Assembly: GCA_963576735.1 (NCBI GenBank)
Contig: OY755186.1
Coordinates: 12,387,970 to 12,451,969, forward strand
Reading direction: 5' to 3'
From: Bedellia somnulentella
Taxonomy: Eukaryota; Arthropoda; Insecta; Lepidoptera; Bedelliidae
DNA length: 64,000 nucleotides
Below the pieces are notes generated by a model that did no database searches, was not told where the DNA came from, and saw only the letters and a program-made list of their open reading frames with translations. Shown piece by piece: positions 1 to 9,417 of this stretch (its first letter is position 1; every line of letters starts with the position of its first letter). Position numbers and translations under genes: made by a program.

Positions 1-262
1 GGCAGAGAATAGCACTACCCCATCTCTTCCCGTGAGTCTTTCGTAGGAGTCGACTAAGGGATCAGTGCTTTTACCATCTTCGCCCTTACACCAATCCAAA
101 GTCTGCCGTGCTGATGAATACGTGGCCAGGGGTGAGCATGGTCGATAGCGTGCCGCCCCGTCCCGGAGCCTGGTGAACTCCGGGTACTAAATAACCTTGC
201 TTTGTCAAGCGGGGCTCTGACAAAGTGGACAGAATACTTCCCTAGCTACTAGTGGGAATCAC

Positions 263-619
263 ATGTGTTCTAGGAATAATCAACACGGAGACGGCGATAG
301 AGCTCGCCACTTATCACGTCATAGATTCTCATTGGGCGAAATGTGGGCTGACGAGACCCGCTTTAGTACGTTGAATGTTTGCGGAGGGATGCTAGAAAAG
401 TTAGATGAAGTATGTCTGGTAATGAAAGAAAAGAATTTAGATTTGTTGTGTGTGACGAAGTGTAAGGGAAAAGAGGTCTCGCAACTTGGATCAATTACTG
501 CCATCTGGTCGGGGGTCGACCCTAATATCAAAGCTTGCCAAGGAGTGGGACTTCTTATGTCTGAAAGGATGGTTCAATGTATGTCAGAGCATGAGTGTGT
601 GAGTCCAAGGCTCCTTTAG
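263..619 (+). pseudogene. LINE endonuclease fragment (copy A)
   Basis: The N-terminal part of an AP-endonuclease-like domain. It includes the segment around FSTLNVCGGM (the strand carrying the early Asn) and LDLLCVTK, where copy B has LDFLCVNETK. The catalytic Glu motif has therefore been lost in copy A (NETK replaced by TKCK). The frame ends at 619 and the remaining endonuclease continues from about 641 in another frame (VICVYAPD). Not functional. Confidence 0.75.
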
Positions 620-640
620 ATTAAGTTAAAAGTCGGGCTG

Positions 641-2086
641 GTGCGGTTACGTGTAATATGTGTCTATGCGCCGGACATGACAAAATCTTTAACCGAGACA
701 AGAGTGTCAACTACTGAAATTTTGAGAATAAAAGTAGAAAATTTGGTAGATAATGAAAAAATGGGAGATGAATATATTGAGAAACTGGATGAACGACTAA
801 GGTTCGTAGAAATGACGGATGATATGGAAATAGAAGATGCTTGGAATGTGCTCAAATCTGCGGTAATTGAATGTGCGACGGAAGTTTGTGGATTGAGCAA
901 AAGGAAAAATCGACCAACATCAAGTTGGTGGGATAAAAGTGTGAAAGATGCGGTGAATGAAAAGAAGAAAGCTTGGCTCGATTTACTAGCAATCAAAGCT
1001 AGTAAACGGATGAATGTGTGTGTTAATGATGACGAAGTTGAGAGATTTGAAGATGAATATAAGAGAAAAAAGAAACTCTCCGATAATTTTCAAAGTAATC
1101 AAAAAATATTTTGGAAATTTATAAGACGTGAAAGGGGGGTTTCTCAAAACACGAATACAAGTGTGATAAAGGATGAAAAAGGTGAACTAATGACTGATGG
1201 AACAAGAATAAAAAGAGTATGGAAGGATTATTTTGAGGGTCTCTTTGAAAAAGAGGATGATCCCATTACTTCAGCAATCGATAGCGATGTCAATTGTGAC
1301 GAGGTAATGGGTGACGTGTCTGAAAGTATGATAAGTATGGAAGAAATTGTAAAAGCGATGAAAAGTGTGAAACTAGGAAAAGCGGCAGGATATGATAGGA
1401 TATGTGACGAAATGCTGAGGGCTGGTAAAGGGTTAGTGGCTTCTTGGCTGTTCTTCCTTTTTCAGAAGTGTTCGGCACTTGGCAAAGTACCAAAAGATTG
1501 GTGTAGAGCCATGATTGTGCCCCTATATGTAGGAAAAGGGTCACGCCAAGAAGCAAAAAACTACCGTGGTATCAGCCTACTCAGTGTTGTCGGCAAATTG
1601 TATGCGAAAGTTCTGATCGAAAGGGTGATGAAAGAAACGGATGAAAAAATTTGGGATGTACAAGCAGGATTTAGGATGGGAATGGGATGTATGAATCAAG
1701 TATTCTCCTTAAGGTGCATCACAGAGAAATTTTTGGCAAAAAACCAAAAAGTGTATTGCACCTTCATTGATTTAGAGAAGGCATATGATAGGGTAGTAAG
1801 AAAGTATTTGTGGAAGGTGTTGTCTAAGTTCGGTTTGGGGAGCCAACTTATACGCGCATTGGAGTCACTCTATGAGGATTCCAATGCATGTGTTAGAGTA
1901 AACGGAGAAGACACGGACTGGTTTGAGATCTCTAGGGGTGTTCGACAGGGTTGTGAGGCTTCTCCGTGGCACTTCAATTTGTTCATGGACCACTGTTTGA
2001 AAGAAAGTGATTATGGACTGAAAATGAGTGAGTTCATCATTAAATGCCTCTTATACGCTGACGATCATGTATTGCATCAACGGTAA
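641..2086 (+). pseudogene. LINE linker and reverse transcriptase (copy A)
   Basis: Carries VICVYAPDM from the endonuclease, then jumps directly to the linker because about 150 residues present in copy B are deleted. The RT follows: AAGYDRICDEMLRAG (finger region), YRGISLLSVVGKLY, the palm motif FIDLEKAYDRV with a catalytic Asp, RGVRQGCEASP and LLYADDHVL containing the YADD active site. The frame ends at 2086 just after YADD because of a small deletion relative to copy B, and the rest of the protein continues at 2092. The RT core is recognisable but the element cannot make a full polyprotein. Confidence 0.85.
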
Positions 2087-2091
2087 ATGAG

Positions 2092-2891
2092 TTGCAGGAG
2101 ATGGTGAACAATGCGTGTAAGTCTTTCGAAAGAAAGGGAATGAGAGTGAATGTGGACAAAACCAAAACAATGGGTTTTGAAAGAGAGGAAAGTATGACAG
2201 AATGTGACATTGTTATAAATGGTAAGAAAGTGGAACAAGAGAAAAAATTTGTATATTTGGGGAGTTTGTTTACTAGGTATGGAAAATGTGAGGAAGATAT
2301 TGAAAGGAGAGTTAAAAAGGGAAACGCGGTGAATGGAGCCATGAACAGTCTGATGTTGAGCCAGTCGTTGTCAGAAAAGGCTCGAATGGCTGGCATAATG
2401 CTGTTCTGGTTCCCACGCTGATGTATGGTAGTGAATGTTGGGCATGGCAGAAGAAGCATGAAAGTAAAGTTAATGCAGTGGAAATGAGATCCCTCAGAAG
2501 TATATGTAATGTAAGGCTGTGTGATAGAGTGAGAAATACTGTGATCCGTGAACGAGTAGGTTTGAAAGATGACGTAGTATGCAAAATAGAAAAAGGAATG
2601 TTGAGGTGGTTTGGGCACATAGAGAGGATGGATGAAAATAAAGTAGCGAAAGAGATATATAGAGCCAATGTGGATGGGATTGTTAGTAGAGGACGGCCTC
2701 GTAAAACGTTTCTTGACCAGATAGATAACGTTCTTATAAAGGCGGGGGTCCGAAGTGAGAAGAATAAAAGAGCATGTATGAGAAGAATAATGAATGTAAG
2801 GGAAGCAACAGAGGTTTGTCAAGATCGTACTAAGTGGCGATCGATAGTCTCTGCCTACCCCAATGGGAATAATAGGCGTGAGTATAAGTAA
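2092..2891 (+). pseudogene. LINE C-terminal domain (copy A, two frames)
   Basis: Two overlapping pieces (2092-2421 and 2421-2891) continue the RT thumb and C-terminal region: KTMGFEREES, KFVYLGSLFT, YGSECWAWQKKHES, MLRWFGHIERM, RGRPRKTFLDQI, and finally [13 protein letters not shown]. The frame changes near 2400-2421. The last ~200 bp of this region is the part most often found as 5'-truncated LINE tails elsewhere in the window. Confidence 0.8.
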
Positions 2892-2900
2892 GTAAGTAAG

Positions 2901-4337
2901 TTTTCTATTGCTGTTAACAACCTTGTATTTTTACATACATGTCAGACAATTATGACTTAAGAAATGACACATTGGTACATCCCCGCATTAGGATTAGAAC
3001 CCACGTATCAGTGTATACGAAGTGAAATCTTATTCGGGAGCATTTCCCCACTTCTCGTAACCCGCACCGCTATAGTCATGTGCGCACAACTTTGAGGACA
3101 ACGTTGCCTACTTAGATAATTTTAGCAAAATGAATAATAATTTTCATAAATTTTATATTGAATACTGGAAAGAAAAGCGTTTATTAATAAGCGAAGAAAC
3201 ATTGTAAAAATAATTGTCTTTAAAGAAAAGTTTTTACTACAAAAAACATTAGTGTAAATGATAATTTATTATATACGTAGGTCACCCTATAAGTTTTATT
3301 TAGTTGAGAGCTAACTGACAATATCAGGCTGAAATTTCAAAATGGTGACTGTAGTACTAGTAGTGGCCGTCGCCCAAGAAAAGTTTGTGGATCTGTAAGC
3401 GGTTTTCACCTGTGGGCTACACCTACACCATTAATATAAATATACTATATATAATACTTAAACATAAAAACATGAATATTTATAATATACATTTATTTTA
3501 ATTAATATATCATATTAATTTGGTTGTATTTATATTTACTTTTATTTATACTTATACTATTACCGATACACACATATTTATAATAAACTATCATAATTAT
3601 ATACATTGCGATCGATACTAGTCGGTCGATAATCGATTTGCATATCGATACGCGGTTCGATGGGATGTGACCCCGTCACTAGTTTTAACAACTTTTATTC
3701 TCAACTTTTATAACTTTCTTCTGGGTACCTTCTCTGGAAACTAGATGGCGCTTGCCATGTGAGTTCAGGAGTATTGGTACCTCTGCCAACCCCTTCGGGG
3801 ATAAACGGCGTGAACGTTTATGTTATGTTATGTTATTCTCGCGGGTAGTTTGAGCTACCGCGATGATTGTTCGAGAAACGTTGCCTAACCAGTCGTGAAT
3901 CACTTATCGCGATACGTACAGCATTCGTATTATTCTCGTGTAATTTCATAATAATTTTAATCTGCGTTGAATATTGTTACTGTCATTAACTGTTACTTCT
4001 TTCTTCGCTATTGTATGTGACTGTCTTCCTAATTTGTGTCTGTGTCTGAGCTGTGTAATCATTCTTCATTGTGCCTTCTATAATTCATAGTGTGTGTCGA
4101 TGAAAAATAAACCTGTCAAACTGTAAGTGACTTTATTATTTTATATTCGCCGACCAGTGAGATAACTCATAGCGTCTTCACCCCCCTTTACACTATACAC
4201 CTACCTTTTAATATCCAATTACTTATTTCCAGTAGTTTTGAAAATAAACTACCGTGATATACTGAAATTGTGTTCGTTGTGATTTCTTATTTAAGTTTAA
4301 GAGATGCTACCTGCAGATATTGGTGTGCGCCTTACAT
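2901..4337. other. Intergenic, AT-rich, with old SINE debris
   Basis: No open gene is visible. Around 2935-3110 there is weak similarity to the reverse orientation of the tRNA-like SINE seen at 35385-35690. At 3720-3835 there is a clear plus-strand 3' part of that SINE family. The stretch 3836-4280 has a hairpin (ctcgcgggtag / ctaccgcgat) and AATAAA signals but no recognisable gene. Confidence 0.5.
3720..3836 (+). repeat. SINE family B, 3' part
   Basis: Shares the block 'actagatggcgct', the block 'ggtacctctgccaacccctt' and the tail (ATGTT)n with copies at 10045-10155, 35385-35690 (minus), 46951-47275 and 54185-54420 (minus). The full copies begin with a tRNA-like B-box region (gagttcaaatcccgg), so the family is a tRNA-derived SINE. 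This copy lacks the head. Confidence 0.6.
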
Positions 4338-4346
4338 AAACTTATA
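4338..4346. repeat. Target-site duplication of LINE copy B (3' side)
   Basis: AAACTTATA here is repeated exactly at 8933-8941, immediately outside the other end of the minus-strand LINE. The pair defines a full-length insertion of 4347-8932. Confidence 0.75.
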
Positions 4347-4373
4347 CATACATACATACATATTTTCACACCG

Positions 4374-5108
4374 TTAGTTCCCATTGGGGTAGGCAGAGAC
4401 TATCGATCGCCACTTTGTACAATCCTGGCAAACCTCTCTAGCTTCATTCACATCCATCAATCTTTTCATACATGCTGTTTTATTCTTCGTACTTCGGACA
4501 CCTGCCTTTTTGAGCACATTTTCTATTTGATCTAAATGTGTCCTCCGAGGTCGTTCTCTACTTACATTACCTTCCACATTGGCTCTATAGATCTCTTTCA
4601 CCACTTTACTGTCATCCATCCTCTCTATGTGCCCAAACCATCTCAACATTCCTTTTTCTATCTTTCTTACAATATCATCTTTTACACCACACCTTTCACG
4701 AATCACATCATTCCTCACACGATCACATAACCTTACATTACAAACTTTTCTGAGGGATCTCATTTTTACTGCATTCACTCTGCTTTCATGCTTCTTCTGC
4801 CACACCCAACACTCACTGCCATACATAAGCGTAGGAACGAGGACAGCATCATGCACAGCCATTCGGGCCTTTTCGGACACCGATTGACTAGACATGAGAC
4901 TATCCAGTGTTCCATTTACCGCATTACCCTTTTTTACTCTTCTTTCAATGTCTTCATCACACTTTCCATCCCTAGTAAACAAACTTCCCAGATATACGAA
5001 CTCTTTCACTTGTTCCACTTTCTTGCCATTGATCTCAATCACGCATTCAGTCATATTCTCCTCTCTCTCGAAAACCATGGTTTTGGTTTTATCCACATTC
5101 ACTCTCAT
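4374..5108 (-). pseudogene. LINE C-terminal region (copy B)
   Basis: Open frame of 244 residues after an internal TGA. It contains [49 protein letters not shown] and the terminal [13 protein letters not shown]. It corresponds to copy A 2150-2870. No metal-binding or nuclease motif is obvious. The role of this tail in RTE-like proteins is not established by the sequence. Confidence 0.8.
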
Positions 5109-5129
5109 TCCTTTTCTTTCAAACGACGC

Positions 5130-6104
5130 TCATGCAATATTCATCATCTCTTGCAGCTCTTCCACCGATGATGCAAGTAGCACTTGATCGTCGGCATATA
5201 AGAGGCATTTAATGATGAATCCACCCATTCTCAATCCATAATCACTTTCACGCAACTCTGTTAAACAGTCATCCATGAACAAATTGAAGAGCCACGGGGA
5301 AGCTACACAACCCTGTCGGACACCCCGAGAGATCCCGAACCAGTCAGTATTTTCCCCGTTTACTCTCACACATGCACTGGAATCCTCATAGAGTGATACC
5401 AGTGCACGTATAAGTCGACTCCCCAAACCGAACTTGGATAACACCTCCCATAAACACTTTCTTACCACCCTATCATACGCCTTCTCTAAATCAATGAAGG
5501 AGCAATACACCTTTCAGTTCTTAGCTAAGAACTTTTCGGTGATGCTCCTTAAAGAGAAAATTTGGTCCGTACATCCCATTCCCTTTCTAAATCCTGCTTG
5601 CACATCCCAAATTTTGTCATCTGTTTCATTCATCACTCTTTCAATCAATACCTTTGCATACAATTTACCGACAACACTGAGTAGGCTCATTCCGCGGTAG
5701 TTTTTAGCTTCCTGGTGTGACCCTTTTCCTTTATATAAGGGCATAATTACTGCCCTGCACCAATCCCGTGGTACTTTACCACTCGACCAACACTTTTGAA
5801 AAAGGAAGTACACCCAGGAAGCCACCAACCCTTTACCAGCCCTCAGCATTTCGATACTTATCCTATCATACCCTGCCGCTTTCCCTACTTTCATACTTTT
5901 CAATGCTTTTATTACTTCTTCCATACTAATCTCACTGTCACTACTGTCACCCAATGCCTCATTCCAGTCAACATTGCTGCCAATTGGCGAAGAAATAGGT
6001 GAATCCTCTTTTTCAAAGAGTCCCTTAAAATAGTTCTTCCATACTCGTCTTATGCTACTTTCATCCGTCGCCAATTCACTCTGTTCATCTCTCACAACAT
6101 TCAC
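5130..6104 (-). pseudogene. LINE reverse transcriptase (copy B)
   Basis: Two pieces in one frame (6104-5514 and 5510-5130), separated by a single TGA where copy A reads a sense codon. Motifs in order: AAGYDRISIEML, YRGMSLLSVVGKLYAKVL, VQAGFRKGMGCTDQ, FIDLEKAYDRVV (catalytic Asp), GISRGVRQGCVASPWLFNL and LLYADDQVLLAS (YADD). A second in-frame TGA follows MMNIA. Apart from these stops the palm and fingers look intact. Confidence 0.85.
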
Positions 6105-6192
6105 TCTCGTGTTTTGGGAAACTCCCGTTTCTTTCCGGATATATTTCCAGAATAACTTTTGGTTACTCCGGAAATTATCAGAGAGTTTCCTC

Positions 6193-7452
6193 TCACACCA
6201 TTTCTATCAGATCACGCTTTTTCTTTTCTATTTTCTTCTTAACCTCATTCTTAACTCTCTTATATTCGTCTTCACTATTCTTCACTACATCATCTGTTAC
6301 TCTCGCATCCATACGTTTACTAGCTTTAATCGCTAGTAAATCTAACCAAGCTTTCTTCTTATCTCCAACTGCCTCTTTCACATCTTTATCCCACCAACTT
6401 GTTGGTGGTCTATTTGTTCTTTTACTCAATCCACATACTTCCGTCGCACATTCAACCATTGACGATTTGAGCACATCCCATATTTCTTCTATTTCCAATT
6501 CATCCTTCATCTCCACGCAACTTAGCCTGTCGTCCAATTTCTTCATATATTCATCTCTAATATTTTCATCCTCTTCCAATTTCTCCACTTTTATTCTCGC
6601 AAATTCAGTTGTTGACACTTTGGCCCTGTGACGCCAACGCTTGCACAGTCCCCTCAATCGTGATAACACGAGGAAGTGATCTGTGCCAACGTTAATGCCC
6701 CTGTAGACTCTGGTGTCAACAACCTTTGCTCTTAGCCTTTCATACACTATCACAAAATCTATCATACTTCTCTCGCTTCCCCTCTGTCTAGTAAACATAT
6801 GGATATCTTTGTGTTCAAACAACGTGTTCGTAACACAAAGATTCCTCCCCAAACATACATCAATCACTTTCTCCCCATTCTCTAAAACTCTTTCACAACC
6901 GATGCGTGACACCCCAACCCAACCATTAAAATCTCCTAACATAACAATTCTCTCATTCTGATCACACCCATTCGCAACATCGTCTAACAAATTCCAAAAC
7001 TCCTCCCTCTCGGATAGTGATTTGGACATGTCCGGAGCATACACGCAAATTATGCGCATCCGGACCAGCCCTATTTTCACCTTTAGCCATAGGAGCCTTG
7101 GACTCACACATGCATAATCTTTCATGCACTTAGCCATCCTTTCAGATATAAGAAGTCCCACGCCTTGGCAAGCTCTGTCACTCTCGGCAACTCCCGACCA
7201 GATAGCTGTAAATGGGCCAAGTTGTGAAACCTCTTGTTCCTTGCGCTTCGTTTCATTTACACATAGAAAATCTAGGTTTCTTTCTTCCATAATCAAACAT
7301 ACTTCATCTAATTTTTCATGCATCCCTCCACACACATTCATCGTACCAAAGCGGGTCTCTTCAGCCCACTTTTCGCCCCGCGAGGAACCACGGCGTGATA
7401 GGTGGCGAGCCACATCGCCGCCATCGTGTTTTATTAATGTTTGGAAACACAT
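6193..7452 (-). pseudogene. LINE AP-endonuclease and linker (copy B)
   Basis: Open frame of 419 residues. The first ~240 residues are an exonuclease/endonuclease/phosphatase-fold domain: TMNVCGGM, DFLCVNETK (metal-binding Glu), RIICVYAPDM, VMLGDFNGWVG (catalytic Asp and Asn) and GTDHFLVLSRLR (catalytic Asp-His). The rest is the charged linker leading to the RT. The frame shifts between 6193 and 6104, so endonuclease and RT are no longer joined. The catalytic residues look intact. Confidence 0.85.
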
Positions 7453-7515
7453 TTGGACCCCACGAAAAGCAAGGGAAATAAACTGTCCGCCTAGCCAGAG
7501 CCCCGCTTGACTAGG

Positions 7516-7529
7516 TAAGGTTATTTAGT
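7516..7529. repeat. 14-bp duplication flanking the tRNA-array insertion (left)
   Basis: taaggttatttagt here is repeated exactly at 8728-8741. The uninterrupted LINE leader (copy A, about 189-202 in reverse complement) has this sequence only once, so the two copies are a target-site duplication made when 7530-8727 inserted. Confidence 0.8.
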
Positions 7530-7567
7530 CATAAATAAAAGATGTTATTAAAGGAAAGAAAAATTTC

Positions 7568-7629
7568 GACACTGGCGGGGTTCGAACCCGCGAGCTTCGG
7601 GTATACGCCCCCGTCGCTCTGCCAACTGA
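7568..7629 (-). pseudogene. Partial inverted tRNA-like copy
   Basis: Reverse-strand copy covering the D arm to the acceptor 3' strand of the tRNA-like unit. It lacks the 5' acceptor strand, so it cannot fold as a tRNA. Confidence 0.7.
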
Positions 7630-7700
7630 CACTGTAGCTCAGTTGGCAGAGCGACGGGGGCGTATACCCGAAGGTCGCGGGTTCGAACCCCGCCAGTGTC
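7628..7700 (+). tRNA. tRNA-like gene, unit 1
   Basis: 73 nt. The acceptor stem GACACTG/CAGTGTC pairs perfectly, as do the D stem GCTC/GAGC and the T arm GCGGG-TTCGAAC-CCCGC. The A box TAGCTCAGTTGG and B box GGTTCGAACCC fit Pol III consensus and a T5 run follows within 5 nt. The anticodon arm is aberrant: at best a 4-bp CGGG/CCCG stem with the 8-nt loop GGCGTATA and no U33 in place, so no amino acid can be assigned. It may be a tRNA pseudogene or a Pol III SINE-like head rather than a decoding tRNA. Confidence 0.5.
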
Positions 7701-7942
7701 GAAATTTTTCTTTCCTTTAATAACATCTTTTATTTATGAGTAATAATCCCCACATGAGGAATTCATGTCAAAAAACATTAAATTATGTGATAGTTAGGCG
7801 TTTCCAACATTTGCATTCTATCTGAAAAGGTAGACAAGTGGCCGTCCGAATTAGTTAAAATTCGGAGGTAGGAAACGCAAACACTAATTGAACGTGTAAA
7901 AAAGAAACAAAGGATAGAGAAATTTCGCGCTGGATGCCAACT

Positions 7943-8015
7943 GACACTGTAGCTCAGTTGGCAGAGCGACGGGGGCGTATACCCGAAGGTCGCGGGTTCG
8001 AACCCCGCCAGTGTC
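7943..8015 (+). tRNA. tRNA-like gene, unit 2
   Basis: Identical in sequence to unit 1 and 315 bp downstream. It has the same stems, A and B boxes, aberrant anticodon arm and T5 terminator. Confidence 0.5.
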
Positions 8016-8257
8016 GAAATTTTTCTTTCCTTTAATAACATCTTTTATTTATGAGTAATAATCCCCACATGAGGAATTCATGTCAAAAAACATTAAATTA
8101 TGTGATAGTTAGGCGTTTCCAACATTTGCATTCTATCTGAAAAGGTAGACAAGTGGCCGTCCGAATTAGTTAAAATTCGGAGGTAGGAAACGCAAACACT
8201 ACTTGAACGTGTAAAAAAGAAACAAAGGATAGAGAAATTTCGCGCTGGATGCCAACT

Positions 8258-8330
8258 GACACTGTAGCTCAGTTGGCAGAGCGACGGGGGCGTATACCCC
8301 AAGGTCGCGGGTTCGAACCCCGCCAGTGTC
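8258..8330 (+). tRNA. tRNA-like gene, unit 3
   Basis: 315 bp after unit 2. One change (cccc for cccg) extends the G/C anticodon stem to GGGG/CCCC around GCGTATA. The terminator is T7. Confidence 0.5.
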
Positions 8331-8572
8331 GATTTTTTTCTTTCCTTTAATAACATCTTTTATTTATGAGTAATAATCCCCACATGAGGAATTCATGTCA
8401 AAAAACATTAAATTATGTGATAGTTAGGTGTTTCCAACATTTGCATTCTATCTGAAAAGGTAGACAAGTGGCCGTCCGAATTAGTTAAAATTCGGAAGTA
8501 GGAAACGCAAACACTACTTGAACGTGTAAAAAAGAAACAAAGGATAGAGAAATTTCGCGCTGGATGCCAACT

Positions 8573-8644
8573 GACACTGTAGCTCAGTTGGCAGAGCGAC
8601 GGGGGCGTATACCCGAAGGTCGCGGGTTCGACCCCGCCAGTGTC
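8573..8644 (+). tRNA. tRNA-like gene, unit 4 (1-nt deletion in T loop)
   Basis: 315 bp after unit 3 but 72 nt long. One A of the T loop is missing (gttcgacccc), which damages the B box. Probably the decayed last unit. Confidence 0.5.
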
Positions 8645-8727
8645 AAAATTTTTCTTTCCTTTAATAACATCTTTTATTTATGAGTAATAATCCCCACATG
8701 AGGAATTCATGTCAAAAAACATTAAAT

Positions 8728-8741
8728 TAAGGTTATTTAGT
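8728..8741. repeat. 14-bp duplication flanking the tRNA-array insertion (right)
   Basis: Exact partner of 7516-7529. The LINE leader resumes here (tacccgg). Confidence 0.8.
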
Positions 8742-8932
8742 ACCCGGAGTGCACCAAGCTCCGAGACGGCGGCGGCACGCTAGTGACCAGGCTGGCCACG
8801 CATCCCTCGGCACGGCAGACCTTGGATTGGTGTAAGGGCGAAGATGGAAAAGCCCTGTTCCCATAGTCGACTCCTACGAAACACCCACGGGACGAGATGG
8901 GGTAGTGCTATTCTATGCCGACACTACACAGC

Positions 8933-8941
8933 AAACTTATA
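8933..8941. repeat. Target-site duplication of LINE copy B (5' side)
   Basis: AAACTTATA, the exact partner of 4338-4346. Confidence 0.75.
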
Positions 8942-9384
8942 TTAAACTATACATAAACGTATATTTTAGGATATATGTTTGACAGTTGTAAATTTTTCTT
9001 TTTCCGTTTTCCAAACCTTTAGCATTAGGAACACAGGCTAAAGGTAGATTAAGTCAAGATATTTTCTCGAAGTACTTTTATTAACACTTCGCATATTTGA
9101 CTATATATACGATAACTTAATTGGCTTTTTCAGTTACATTTAAACTTTGACGTTCTAATGTGTCATATTCATAGTTTCATACCTCCTTTCTATGTTAAAG
9201 GTGAGGGACAATATTATATTATTATTAATTATTTAATTTATCATTTGTTTCTTTCAATTTGCCAACAGGCCTGAACCTAAAAGTTACACAACACACAATG
9301 ATACGAGAGAAAAACTAACATGAAATTGTTTGAAATGACGATTACAAGGCAAAAATAATTATATAACGTGTTTTATTTAAATAA
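8942..9384. other. Intergenic AT-rich stretch
   Basis: No gene or repeat that I recognise. Confidence 0.4.
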
Positions 9385-9408
9385 ACATACATACATATAC
9401 TCACGGCT

Positions 9409-9417
9409 ATAAATCCC
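9409..9417. repeat. 9-bp target duplication of foldback element (left)
   Basis: ATAAATCCC, repeated exactly at 10971-10979. The same sequence occurs once in uninterrupted copies of the host repeat. Confidence 0.8.

Larger units (their letters stand above)
1..2900 (+). mobile_element. RTE-like non-LTR retrotransposon, copy A (defective)
   Basis: This is an apurinic-endonuclease plus reverse-transcriptase LINE. The leader (1-262) matches, in reverse complement, the leader of copy B near 8742-8932. Protein pieces follow in order: endonuclease N-terminus (263-619), the rest of the endonuclease and the linker (641 onward), RT (to 2086) and a C-terminal region (2092-2891). The 3' end is a short repeat (gtaagtaagtaag) at 2881-2900, as in RTE-type elements. 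Copy A is dead. Compared with copy B it lacks most of the endonuclease domain (junction near 702) and part of the linker, has a stop at 619, a frame break just after the YADD box and another near 2420. The 5' end may lie outside the window. The clade (RTE versus a related APE-type clade) is inferred from motif style. Confidence 0.85.
7529..7738. repeat. Near-perfect palindrome, ~100-bp arms
   Basis: Left arm 7529-7629 is the reverse complement of 7639-7738 with one visible mismatch (agctcgc against aggtcgc). The 9-nt loop is cactgtagc. The loop lies between TGCCAACTGA and TCAGTTGGCA, a 10-bp inverted repeat that is also present at the 5' start of the other tRNA-like units. This suggests a hairpin that primed a template switch. 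Confidence 0.85.
7530..8727. mobile_element. Inserted tandem tRNA-like array with snap-back end
   Basis: An insertion of 1198 bp in the leader of LINE copy B, flanked by the 14-bp duplication. It consists of a ~100-bp inverted copy (7529-7629), a 9-nt loop (7630-7638) and four tandem units of exactly 315-bp period. Each unit is one 72-73-nt tRNA-like gene followed by a 242-bp spacer. The last spacer is cut off after about 83 bp. The units are almost identical, so the expansion is recent. I see no protein gene in the spacer and recognise no named family. Confidence 0.8.
4347..8932 (-). mobile_element. RTE-like LINE copy B, full length with TSD, interrupted by a tRNA array
   Basis: Minus-strand full-length copy. 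Its 5' end (gctgtgtagtgtcggc in sense) is at 8932 and its 3' end is a (TATG)n tail at 4347-4365, both bounded by the 9-bp duplication AAACTTATA. The leader is split by a 1.2-kb insertion at 7530-8727. The coding frame is almost complete: endonuclease (7452-6193), then a frameshift, RT (6104-5130) with in-frame TGA codons at 5511-5513 and near 5127-5129, and the C-terminal domain (5108-4374). The endonuclease motif VNETK, FIDLEKAYDRV and YADD are all present. It is the better reference for the family, but it is not autonomous as it stands. Confidence 0.88.

Noticed and set aside
4320..5187. Plus-strand open frames opposite the LINE C-terminal region
   Set aside because: Shadows of the minus-strand LINE frame.
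7529..8356. Minus-strand open frames reading LAGFEPATFGYTPPSLCQLSY
   Set aside because: They are antisense translations of the tRNA-like units and identical in each unit; a well-known annotation artefact.
7628..8644. Regularly spaced repeats as a CRISPR array
   Set aside because: Period 315 bp with near-identical spacers and tRNA folds; eukaryotic context.
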